NCBI GenBank assembly: GCA_029855985.1
Contig: JAGSHR010000205.1
Coordinates: forward strand, 1-13,740
Origin: Candidatus Njordarchaeota archaeon
Lineage (GTDB): Archaea; Thermoproteota; JANJXX01; Panguiarchaeales; Panguiarchaeaceae
DNA length: 13,740 nt
Direction of reading: 5' to 3'
This document shows, one piece after another, positions 7,083 to 13,740 of this stretch. How positions within the stretch are numbered: position 1 is the stretch's first letter; each line of letters starts with the position of its first letter. Below the pieces are notes generated by a model that was given only the letters and a program-made list of their open reading frames with translations, had not been told where the DNA came from and did not search any database. The position numbers and the translations under genes were made by a program.

Positions 7083-7603
7083 TAACATACAATATTGTCC
7101 CATATGATGCAACATTCGACGCCAAATATGAGGTAAGACGGTTCCTCAATAGGTTATCCAGAGAATTCAAGTTCTTAGAAAAAGCAAAAATGTTGGTGGC
7201 CCCCAGTGGGCTAAAGGGGATAATCGTCGTTGATCTTAGAGAGTACAGAGATAACATAGAAATATTGGGCGAAGAAAAATTCAAATCAAGGTTGAAGGAA
7301 GAATTCGAAACGTGGATACAGAACCAAGATTTTCTCTATGTAAACAAGATTAGATTCTTAGATTTTCTTGTAGAAAATAGCATTGAGGAACTTATTAAGG
7401 TTATGGAACACTATGCTAAAATAATAGATGACGATTGGCGTTTAACGTTGAAAACCCGAGGGCTAATACAAAATAGATCAGAAGTTATAATGAAACTCGC
7501 TAGACCAGTAGAGCAACCCGTAAACTTAAAAGATCCAAAGTATGTTATTCACGTTGAATTCTTAGGAGAACTCGTTGGGTTCTACTTAGAAAAAAATGAT
7601 TAA
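7067..7603 (+). CDS. THUMP-domain protein, Tan1-like
   Basis: The protein has 178 residues. The C-terminal part (about 75-175) looks like a THUMP RNA-binding domain. It has the pattern TLKTRGLIQNRSEVIMKLA at about 127-145, then PVNLKDPKYVIHVEFLGE at about 151-168, matching the family's R-G...R-S-E-I...VDL-PD-V-VE-LG signature. No methyltransferase, thiolase or deaminase domain is attached. Stand-alone THUMP proteins such as yeast Tan1 act as tRNA-binding partners of an acetyltransferase that makes ac4C, so a tRNA-modification adaptor role is plausible but inferred. The N-terminal 70 residues form an alpha/beta segment, also as in Tan1-like proteins. TTG 7067 is chosen for its GGAGGG site. It overlaps the DUF72 gene and ends 27 bases from the convergent Ca2+ pump gene. 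Confidence 0.72.
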   Translation: MEGLLITYNIVPYDATFDAKYEVRRFLNRLSREFKFLEKAKMLVAPSGLKGIIVVDLREYRDNIEILGEEKFKSRLKEEFETWIQNQDFLYVNKIRFLDFLVENSIEELIKVMEHYAKIIDDDWRLTLKTRGLIQNRSEVIMKLARPVEQPVNLKDPKYVIHVEFLGELVGFYLEKND

Positions 7604-7630
7604 TGATTTGAAAAATTGAAAAAGGGGGCT

Positions 7631-10396
7631 TTATAAACGATTCCTAACCCTGTAAATTGCTTTTCTTATTTCCTCAAAAATGAGAATCAATGATGAAGCC
7701 GCAATTGCCAAAAGTAAATCCTCTAACTTTAGTTCCTCTAATCTGAAGATAAAGTCTAGAAATGGAACATATATTAGAGCAAATTGTAGTACAAAACCTA
7801 CTAATATTGACACGATGAGTAACTTGTTTGAAAAAATGCCAACTTTAAACACGCTTTCCTTCTCTGTTCGCATTGCAATGGAGTTAAACAATTCAGCAAA
7901 AACAAAGAAAGAGAATACCATTGTTCTAGCGTAAGCCAAGTCAACATTAAGGTAAGTTCCGTATATTATGAGTGAAAGAACCGTGATTACCGCTGCGATA
8001 TACGTTATCCTCATAAAATCAAACCGCCTGAGAATAGGCTCCTTTGGATCCCTCGGGGGACGTTTCATTACATCTGACTCAGGAGGATCAACACAAAGTC
8101 CTAGAGCAGGGACTCCATCGCTAACAAGGTTGAGCCAAAGAATCTGTATAGGTAACATCGCGAGAGGCCAGTTAAACAGGAAAGCTAAGAAGATTATCAT
8201 AACTTCAGCTATATTAGATGACAGCAAATATGCAACCGTTTTCCTAATATTATCGTATATCACGCGACCAACTTCAATCGCCTTCACTATTGTTGGAAAT
8301 TTCTCGTCGACAAGTATTAAATCCGCTGCCTCCCTGGCGACATCTGACCCCCTTTTACCCATCGCAACCCCGACATCCGCTAGTTTTAATGCGGGGGCAT
8401 CATTTATACCATCACCAGTCATAGCGGTAATCTTACCTTTCCTCTTAAATGCTTTAACGATTTTCACTTTTCCCTCAGGGGAAACACGTGCGAAGATTTT
8501 AACATTGTCTATTTTCTCAACTAACTCATCTTCACCCATTTTATCGAGTTCTCTACCATGAATAACATTTTCCTCGTTCATGTCCTCAACTATTCCAATT
8601 TCTTTTCCGATTGCTAAAGCGGTTAATGCATGGTCGCCTGTAACCATTACAACGTTGATACCCGCTTTTTTCGCTTTTTCTATAAACTCCTTTGCATCTC
8701 TACGTGGAGGGTCAATCATTCCTACGATACCAATTAAGACAAGGTCGCTCTCTAAAGTTTCCTCATTTAACATAGACTGAATGTCTTCCTTAACAGGTTT
8801 GGTTATCTTAAACGCTAATGCCAGAGTTCTTAATGCACTCTTAGCCAATTCTTCCACTTTTCTATTGAAATATTCTCTGTGCTCATCAGTTAAATCACGT
8901 ATTTCTCCATCCACTAAGATTTTCTTCGAAAGCTCTATGATTATCTCGGGGGAGCCCTTAACGAAACTCACTAGGTTTCCTTCATTATCCAAATAGGAGA
9001 TCGACATTCTCTTTCTCGCAGACGTGAAGGGGATTTCATGGGCATAAACATACTTGCGCTTTAGTTTATCAATTACGCCGGCTCCCAAGGCCTTTTCGGC
9101 GAGAACCAATAATGCCCCTTCTAGGGGGTCTCCAACAACCTTATATTCATCATTTTCTTTTGTTATTTCACTTCTGTTGCACATAACTCCTGTTTCAATT
9201 AGTTTAACAATGTCATCATGTTCGCTAGGATCAATTACCTTATTGTTAAGAAGGAAATTGCCTTCTGGTCTATAACCGCTGCCTGTAACTTCGAGATCTT
9301 TTCCGTAGGTAACGATTCTCACAACTGTCATTTGATTTTCAGTTAATGTGCCTGTTTTATCTGTGCAAATGACAGATGTTGAACCAAGGGTTTCAACAGC
9401 TTGAAGATTTCTCACGATGGCATTCTTTTTGGCCATTTCAAGAGCACTTAGTGCTAATATAAGCGTTATAAAAACGGGGAGGCCTTCTGGTACAGCAGCA
9501 ACCGCCAAACTCACAGCGGTCATTAGGGTTAATAAGATATCATTTAGTAATAATAATCCTTGGAAGAAGACAAAGGTAATAATTAACACGAAGATTATAC
9601 TTATCTGCTTACCTAACTGTTTTGTTTTAGCCTTGATGGGTGTCTCAGGAACCTCGATTTCTCTTATAAGTTTAGCTATTTTACCAAACTCTGATTCAGA
9701 ACCCGTTGCAACAACAACCCCTACACCGTGACCATGCGTTACAACAGTACCCGAATAAACCATGTTAAGTCTATCACTAACAACAGTGTCTTCATCTAGG
9801 ACAATATTAGCGTCTTTTGCAACTGGTAGAGATTCACCAGTGAGTAAGGATTCATCCACGTATAGATCCGATGAGAAAATCAACCTCATGTCGGCTGGAA
9901 CTTTTGATCCTGGATCCAAAAGGACAATGTCACCTGGAACGAGAAATTCTGAGCTTATTTCTTTTAGTTTCCCGTTTCTTCGAACTTTAGCAATAAGTTT
10001 TATATATTTCTTCAGGGACACTATTGCTTTTTCAGCCCTAAGTTCTTGATAAGTGCCAATTAGCGCATTCACAATCAAAATAATAATTATTAATATTGAA
10101 TCATAAATCTCTGATATACTATTTTCACTTAACCCAATAAATAATGAAATGATGGCTGCCACTATAAGGATACCAACCACAAAGTCTTTAAATTGATCTA
10201 TGAAAATTTCTACTTTTGGTTTTGTTTTATATTCCTCTAAACGGTTATAACCAAACATAGCTAGACGGTTTTCAGCTTCTTTTTCGCTTAATCCCTCTTC
10301 GGATGTATCCAATACTCTGAGAACTTCTTTGGCTTCGAGAGTATGCCAAGGAATGCCTTTTATTTTATCTGGATTGAGATCCTCATTATTTTTCAT
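7631..10396 (-). CDS. P-type Ca2+-transporting ATPase (P2A, SERCA-like)
   Basis: This 921-residue pump expels Ca2+ across the membrane using ATP. The order is typical. A cation-ATPase N-terminal domain comes first (about 15-80). TGES of the actuator is at 186-189 and PEGLP in M4 at 303-307. The phosphorylated Asp346 lies in DKTGT (346-350), the nucleotide-binding KGSPE is at 480-484, TGD at 586-588, and the hinge TGDGINDAP at 660-668. Calcium ligands line up with SERCA: Glu304 (M4), Asn728 and Glu731 (M5), Asn756 and Asp760 (M6), and Glu835 (M8). Ser759 stands where SERCA has Thr799. About ten membrane helices are visible. ATG 10396 has GGAGA 8 bases upstream. It stands alone on the minus strand, convergent with the THUMP gene and divergent from the ligase. 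Ca2+ specificity is inferred from the ligands; Mn2+ is possible. Confidence 0.93.
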   Translation of the reverse strand: MKNNEDLNPDKIKGIPWHTLEAKEVLRVLDTSEEGLSEKEAENRLAMFGYNRLEEYKTKPKVEIFIDQFKDFVVGILIVAAIISLFIGLSENSISEIYDSILIIIILIVNALIGTYQELRAEKAIVSLKKYIKLIAKVRRNGKLKEISSEFLVPGDIVLLDPGSKVPADMRLIFSSDLYVDESLLTGESLPVAKDANIVLDEDTVVSDRLNMVYSGTVVTHGHGVGVVVATGSESEFGKIAKLIREIEVPETPIKAKTKQLGKQISIIFVLIITFVFFQGLLLLNDILLTLMTAVSLAVAAVPEGLPVFITLILALSALEMAKKNAIVRNLQAVETLGSTSVICTDKTGTLTENQMTVVRIVTYGKDLEVTGSGYRPEGNFLLNNKVIDPSEHDDIVKLIETGVMCNRSEITKENDEYKVVGDPLEGALLVLAEKALGAGVIDKLKRKYVYAHEIPFTSARKRMSISYLDNEGNLVSFVKGSPEIIIELSKKILVDGEIRDLTDEHREYFNRKVEELAKSALRTLALAFKITKPVKEDIQSMLNEETLESDLVLIGIVGMIDPPRRDAKEFIEKAKKAGINVVMVTGDHALTALAIGKEIGIVEDMNEENVIHGRELDKMGEDELVEKIDNVKIFARVSPEGKVKIVKAFKRKGKITAMTGDGINDAPALKLADVGVAMGKRGSDVAREAADLILVDEKFPTIVKAIEVGRVIYDNIRKTVAYLLSSNIAEVMIIFLAFLFNWPLAMLPIQILWLNLVSDGVPALGLCVDPPESDVMKRPPRDPKEPILRRFDFMRITYIAAVITVLSLIIYGTYLNVDLAYARTMVFSFFVFAELFNSIAMRTEKESVFKVGIFSNKLLIVSILVGFVLQFALIYVPFLDFIFRLEELKLEDLLLAIAASSLILIFEEIRKAIYRVRNRL

Positions 10397-10446
10397 TATT
10401 AAAATCTCCGTTTACTTGTGCCCGTTTTCTATAGAGTTGGCACGCA

Positions 10447-10459
10447 TATTTTTTTAAAG
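10447..10459 (-). promoter_or_regulatory. Possible TATA box of the Ca2+ ATPase gene
   Basis: The minus strand reads CTTTAAAAAAATATGCG about 50-60 bases upstream of ATG 10396. Transcription would begin near 10425. It is the only strong AT run at a suitable distance, but it was not tested against a model. Confidence 0.35.
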
Positions 10460-10560
10460 TATGTGGATTTTGAGTTTTTCATTGTCTTGTCAAACTAATA
10501 ATTAGGAATTTCTATTTAATGAAGTTTGTACGGCGTTCGTTATTTTTCGAAATTTTTTAA

Positions 10561-10568
10561 TTTAAATA
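10561..10568 (+). promoter_or_regulatory. Probable TATA box of the ligase gene
   Basis: TTTAAATA, preceded by the A-rich, BRE-compatible CGAAATTTTTTAA, lies 54 bases before the ligase ATG. A start of transcription near 10590 would leave a leader of about 30 bases. The whole 10397-10622 gap is AT-rich, so the choice of box is tentative. Nothing else was recognised in that gap except an 11-nt palindrome, CTAATAATTAG, at 10495-10505. Confidence 0.4.
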
Positions 10569-10622
10569 ATATTCTAAAAGTTAATTGTCGAATTAAAATT
10601 ATTTTTTTCATAGGGAATAGTA

Positions 10623-12392
10623 ATGTTATATGAAGAGCTATGTAAATATTATAGTAAACTTGAGGTTCTCTCTGGAAAAATAGAAATGACGAAAGTTCTA
10701 GCTGAACTTTTTCGAAAATCTGATGTTGAAGATATCGATAAGGTTGTATACTTAACTTGGGGAAAATTAAGACCCGATTACGAAGATTTCCCAGAATTAG
10801 GGGTAGCAGAAAAACTAGCACTAAGAGCAATATCCCAAGCAACGGGTGTTCCCCTAAGCAAAGTTGAAAAATTGTATAAAGACCTCGGGGATATTGGGAA
10901 AGCCGCGGAACAAGCGGTAAAAATGAAGAAGACAGCCGCTCTCGTGGTTGAGGAACTCACGGTCTCCGACGTGTATGAAAGATTATTGAAAATAGCAAGG
11001 GCTTCAGGGGAAGGTTCACAAGACCTTAAGTTAAGAATACTAATAGGAATGCTAGTAGTAGCAAAGCCCATAGAAGCTAGATACCTAATGAGGACTGTAG
11101 TAGGGAAAATGCGGCTGGGAGTAGGGGAAATGATTATCCTCGATGCATTAGCTGAAGCATTTCTGGGAGACCGTTACAGAAGAGAACCGATAGAGAAGGC
11201 ATTCAACAGGAGACCCGACTTGGGATTCATCGCAAAAACACTTGCGAAGGAGGGGTTAGAAGGTATACTTAAGGTTAAAGTCCAACCAGGGATACCAGTA
11301 AGACCTATGCTCGCTGAGCGTTTATCGGATCCAAAAGAAATACTTGAGAAAGCGGGGGGGAAAGCCCTCGCCGAATACAAGTATGATGGGGAGAGAGCGC
11401 AGATACACAAGAGGGGTGATGAGATACTTATATTTTCAAGGAGATTGGAAAACATAACATCCCAATACCCGGACGTTGTTGAAGCCGCCAGAAAGTATAT
11501 AAATGCAAGAGAAGCGATAGTTGAGGGGGAAATAGTAGCGATAGACCCTGAAACAGGCGAAATGAAACCATTCCAAGAGCTTATGAGGAGGAAGAGAAAA
11601 TACGATATAGACAAGATAATGGAAGAACTTCCAGTAAAAGTATTCCTCTTCGACGCTATATACAAGGATGGTGAAGAATTACTGGAAAAAAACCAAATGG
11701 AAAGGAGAAGAATATTAGAATCAATGATTATCGAAAACGACGTTTTAAAAATAGCAACCTATATAATAACGGACAACGTTGAGGAGTTAGAGAAATTCTT
11801 CTACAAAGCAATCGAGGATGGATGCGAGGGACTAGTCATAAAATCACTATCAAGCGATGCAGTATACCAAGCTGGTGCAAGAGGATGGCTATGGATCAAA
11901 TATAAACGTGACTATAAGTCCGAAATGACTGACACAGTAGATCTTGTGGTAATTGGAGCATTCAAAGGCACAGGGAGGAGAGCTGGAACATATGGGGCGC
12001 TATTAGTGGCATCATATAACTCGGAGGATTACACCTTTGAAAGTGTGTGTAAAGTTGGTTCAGGTTTCACGGACAGTGACTTAGCGGAGATACCTTTAAA
12101 ATTAAAGGAATATGTAACAGAAAGAAAGCCAAAAAATGTTGTCACAGACATGGAACCAGACGTTTGGATAGAACCGAAATTAGTTATAGAGGTTTTAGGA
12201 GCCGAATTAACATTATCACCGGTGCATAAGGCAGCATGGAAACTAGTTAAAGAAAAACTGAAGAGGGAAGCGGGCATAGCGATAAGGTTCCCACGGTTCA
12301 TCCGATGGAGAGATGATAAAGGACCTGAAGACGCAACAACATCTCAAGAATTATTTGAAATGTATCTTGCCCAATTAAAGAAACTAGAGTAG
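10623..12392 (+). CDS. lig: ATP-dependent DNA ligase
   Basis: The enzyme seals nicks, joining Okazaki fragments and finishing repair, through an adenylated lysine. At 589 residues it is the usual archaeal length. The N-terminal DNA-binding domain (about 1-215) is followed by the adenylation domain. Motif I is KYDGER with catalytic Lys253, motif III EGEIVAI with Glu301, motif IIIa FLFDAIY at 341-347, motif IV EGLVIK at 402-407, and motif V WIKYK at 424-428. An OB-fold domain follows (about 437-589) and carries motif VI at RFPRF (555-559). Everything needed for catalysis is visible. ATG 10623 follows AGGGAATAGTA, a modest Shine-Dalgarno. It heads a plus-strand run: a longin-like gene begins 48 bases after its stop. 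Confidence 0.97.
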   Translation: MLYEELCKYYSKLEVLSGKIEMTKVLAELFRKSDVEDIDKVVYLTWGKLRPDYEDFPELGVAEKLALRAISQATGVPLSKVEKLYKDLGDIGKAAEQAVKMKKTAALVVEELTVSDVYERLLKIARASGEGSQDLKLRILIGMLVVAKPIEARYLMRTVVGKMRLGVGEMIILDALAEAFLGDRYRREPIEKAFNRRPDLGFIAKTLAKEGLEGILKVKVQPGIPVRPMLAERLSDPKEILEKAGGKALAEYKYDGERAQIHKRGDEILIFSRRLENITSQYPDVVEAARKYINAREAIVEGEIVAIDPETGEMKPFQELMRRKRKYDIDKIMEELPVKVFLFDAIYKDGEELLEKNQMERRRILESMIIENDVLKIATYIITDNVEELEKFFYKAIEDGCEGLVIKSLSSDAVYQAGARGWLWIKYKRDYKSEMTDTVDLVVIGAFKGTGRRAGTYGALLVASYNSEDYTFESVCKVGSGFTDSDLAEIPLKLKEYVTERKPKNVVTDMEPDVWIEPKLVIEVLGAELTLSPVHKAAWKLVKEKLKREAGIAIRFPRFIRWRDDKGPEDATTSQELFEMYLAQLKKLE

Positions 12393-12425
12393 GCTACAAC
12401 AAAATTGGGAAACTTGGAAACACTA

Positions 12426-12432
12426 GTGAGGG
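12426..12432 (+). promoter_or_regulatory. Shine-Dalgarno site for the longin-like gene
   Basis: GTGAGGG lies 8 bases before ATG 12441. An in-frame TTG at 12405 would add 12 residues but has no such site, so ATG 12441 is preferred. Confidence 0.55.
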
Positions 12433-12440
12433 ATTCAACG

Positions 12441-13259
12441 ATGTTCAGATACGGGTACTTGCATGCGTTGGTTGTCCAAAAGTCCGATGGTTCTGTGTTA
12501 TATACAGCGGGTAGTTTAGGGAAAGACCCTGCTTTGATCTCGGGATACGTATCAGCGTTCGCCTCAATGGATAAAGAATTCGTTATAGCTTCTGATTCGA
12601 CAGTAAAGGGTTACAGGTCGAGATTTCACAACATAGGAAACATTTTGTTATTAATAGGGGGCGACGATAAAGTAATTGCATACATGGTGTACGCAGAGGT
12701 TAACCCCCACTTGATCGACGAGTTACAGGAGGTCCTAAGGATAATCTTCGGAATGTTCACAAGATTGGTACTGGACCACCTGTCAGAAGAAGAATTAGAG
12801 CTCGGCATAATCCCAGATGATCTAATCAGTGAATTTGAAGAAAAATTATTCTCGTTTTTTTTAACGAGCAAATTCTTCGAATACGCTAGGCTATCAGATT
12901 TGTTCATAACATCAGAAATAGGCTTCCGATTACTAACTTTCGTGGTAAACAAATTGTACGAAAAAATCTCGGAATCACTTGGTAAAGATGTTTTTTGGAT
13001 ATTGTTAGAATCCGCAACAAATCTTGCTAGATCCGACATAGAGTTCCACAATGTAATCAAGTTTGATGAAGATGAAAACAAGGTGGAGCTAGTTATTCCA
13101 AAAAGTATCCCCAGTGATCTTTACATAATTCAACTATGTAAAGTGTTATACGAAATGAGAAGACTAGTTCAAAATGCACTCGGTAAAAATTTATTGGAAG
13201 AAAACCTAATATTTGAGGGGGTGGGGAAAATTGTTAGAATTGAAGCAAGTAACAATTAG
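12441..13259 (+). CDS. Longin-like domain protein of unknown function
   Basis: This 272-residue soluble protein is not assigned to a named family here. The first 115 residues read as strand (LHALVVQ, 7-13), strand (SVLYTAG), helix (ALISGYVSAFASMDKEF, 31-47), two or three strands (including NILLLIGG, 67-74, and VIAYMVYAE, 78-86), then a long helix (89-115). This beta-beta-alpha-beta-beta-beta-alpha order matches the longin/roadblock-type folds common in Asgard archaea, where such proteins often sit with small GTPases. No GTPase is in this window. The rest (about 125-272) is mainly helical, with a small strand pair near 205-220, and resembles nothing I know. The gene is co-directional with the ligase and its end overlaps the next gene by 29 bases. 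The fold call is inference from the pattern; the coding call is strong. Confidence 0.75.
   Translation: MFRYGYLHALVVQKSDGSVLYTAGSLGKDPALISGYVSAFASMDKEFVIASDSTVKGYRSRFHNIGNILLLIGGDDKVIAYMVYAEVNPHLIDELQEVLRIIFGMFTRLVLDHLSEEELELGIIPDDLISEFEEKLFSFFLTSKFFEYARLSDLFITSEIGFRLLTFVVNKLYEKISESLGKDVFWILLESATNLARSDIEFHNVIKFDEDENKVELVIPKSIPSDLYIIQLCKVLYEMRRLVQNALGKNLLEENLIFEGVGKIVRIEASNN
13215..13226 (+). promoter_or_regulatory. G-rich Shine-Dalgarno site for the three-helix membrane protein
   Basis: GAGGGGGTGGGG lies inside the end of the longin-like gene and ends 4 bases before TTG 13231 (7 bases from the GGTG core). It favours TTG 13231 over the earlier TTG at 13213, which lies upstream of this site. 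Confidence 0.55.
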
Positions 13260-13590
13260 CCCAACGGGCTACCTAATAATAACAATAACCATCCTCTTGG
13301 TAATAATAGCCTTTATAATCCTATCAACAAGAAACATAATAGAATCAATATCAATAATTGGTTGGAGAAAAGCCTACTTACCAAGAGGATTGGTATTTCT
13401 GTTATCCTCACTGATCATAACACTGTTAGCCATGATATACCTGATTTACAACGCGTCAACAAAAAACCTAGCAATAGAGAAAAATGAACTTTTAACATTC
13501 ATAGCGCTAATAATGATAGCAATCGTATCACTATATTACGCGACAAGGGAAATCTACTACGCACTAGAACACCTCACACCAAGCGAATAA
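13231..13590 (+). CDS. Small membrane protein with three predicted helices, unknown function
   Basis: From TTG 13231 the protein has 119 residues. Hydrophobic segments at about 13-32, 53-73 and 87-104 make three membrane helices, with basic residues between the first two (RKAYLPR, 46-52). No catalytic or metal-binding motif is seen and I do not recognise a family. It overlaps the longin-like gene by 29 bases in another frame, with its ribosome-binding site inside that gene, so the two are very probably co-translated. The longin-like protein may act at the membrane with it, but this is inferred from position only. It ends 18 bases from a convergent gene. Confidence 0.7.
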   Translation: MLELKQVTISPTGYLIITITILLVIIAFIILSTRNIIESISIIGWRKAYLPRGLVFLLSSLIITLLAMIYLIYNASTKNLAIEKNELLTFIALIMIAIVSLYYATREIYYALEHLTPSE

Positions 13591-13608
13591 AAGAAACAAA
13601 CCAACCTA

Positions 13609-13740
13609 CTAACTCTTAACCTTAAAATAAACATCCTTGGGAATACGAACCTCCTTCCCACAATGATTACACTTGAACACAGCCTCTTTCTCGTTAACAT
13701 TAACGGGTTTCCCTAAAGGGCGACCACAATAACATACAAA
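13609..13740 (-). CDS. C-terminal end of a small zinc-ribbon protein, partial at right edge
   Basis: The minus frame is open from the window edge for 43 codons to a TAG at 13609-13611. It holds Cys pairs CYC (residues 3 and 5 of the visible part) and CNHC (24 and 27), the second within CNHCGKEVRIPKDVYF, a rubredoxin-knuckle style ribbon. The start lies outside the window, so length and other domains are unknown. It could be a stand-alone ribbon or the tail of a larger protein, much as in the ECF-operon membrane protein. It converges on the three-helix gene with an 18-base gap. The family is not recognised. Confidence 0.6.
   Translation of the reverse strand, partial: FVCYCGRPLGKPVNVNEKEAVFKCNHCGKEVRIPKDVYFKVKS

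Noticed and set aside
7968..8561. A 197-codon plus-strand open frame inside the P-type ATPase
   Set aside because: It is antisense to the conserved hinge and M5-M7 region of the pump; its Ser/Thr/Ile-rich translation is typical of a shadow frame.
10495..10505. Palindrome CTAATAATTAG in the Ca2+ pump/ligase gap
   Set aside because: Five-base AT-rich arms are expected by chance in such DNA, and it is far from both proposed TATA boxes.
10540..10842. A 100-codon minus-strand open frame over the ligase start
   Set aside because: It lies opposite the clear N-terminus of the DNA ligase, begins inside it, and has a low-complexity Leu/Phe-rich translation with no family resemblance. It is a shadow frame.
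1..13740. CRISPR array, insertion sequence, tRNA, rRNA or defence system
   Set aside because: No regularly spaced repeats, transposase or integrase motifs, cloverleaf-like sequence or known defence genes were seen; the coding genes fill almost the whole window.

Overview
The window is AT-rich and archaeal. It encodes a TFB-type transcription factor (archaeal TFIIB), an ATP-dependent replicative-type DNA ligase, an archaeal-style DUF72 protein and a THUMP protein. Starts are ATG or TTG with GGAGG/GGTG-type Shine-Dalgarno sites, and TATA-like boxes lie upstream of several genes. A longin-like domain protein downstream of the ligase hints at an Asgard-type archaeon. That placement is an inference from fold pattern only. 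Heavy AGA/AGG and ATA codon use and Lys/Glu-rich proteins would fit a thermophile, but prove nothing.

Layout, left to right. (1) Positions 1-885, minus: a divergent TFB, cut by the left edge close to its natural C-terminus. A perfect 19-nt palindrome sits in its promoter. (2) 988-4406, minus: a tight three-gene operon for an energy-coupling factor (ECF) importer, transcribed in the order fused double ATPase, small membrane protein with a zinc-ribbon tail, long EcfT. The middle gene is the best candidate for the substrate-binding S component or an accessory subunit. (3) 4600-6159, minus: an amino-acid permease-like transporter. (4) 6309-7603, plus: DUF72 protein overlapping a Tan1-like THUMP protein (RNA-modification adaptor type). 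(5) 7631-10396, minus: a SERCA-like P-type Ca2+ ATPase with nearly all calcium ligands recognisable. (6) 10623-13590, plus: DNA ligase, then a longin-like protein, then an overlapping three-helix membrane protein. (7) From 13609, minus: the end of a small zinc-ribbon protein that runs off the right edge.

Three transport systems (ECF import, amino-acid permease, Ca2+ pump) are mixed with information-processing genes, so the window reads as ordinary chromosomal archaeal sequence. No insertion sequence, CRISPR array, tRNA, rRNA or phage gene was recognised. No stretch over 300 bases lacks a gene; the longest gap is the 226-base divergent promoter region between the Ca2+ pump and the ligase. The points most worth following up are the zinc-ribbon membrane protein inside the ECF operon, the longin-like/three-helix pair behind the ligase, the TFB-promoter palindrome, and the translationally coupled DUF72-THUMP pair.
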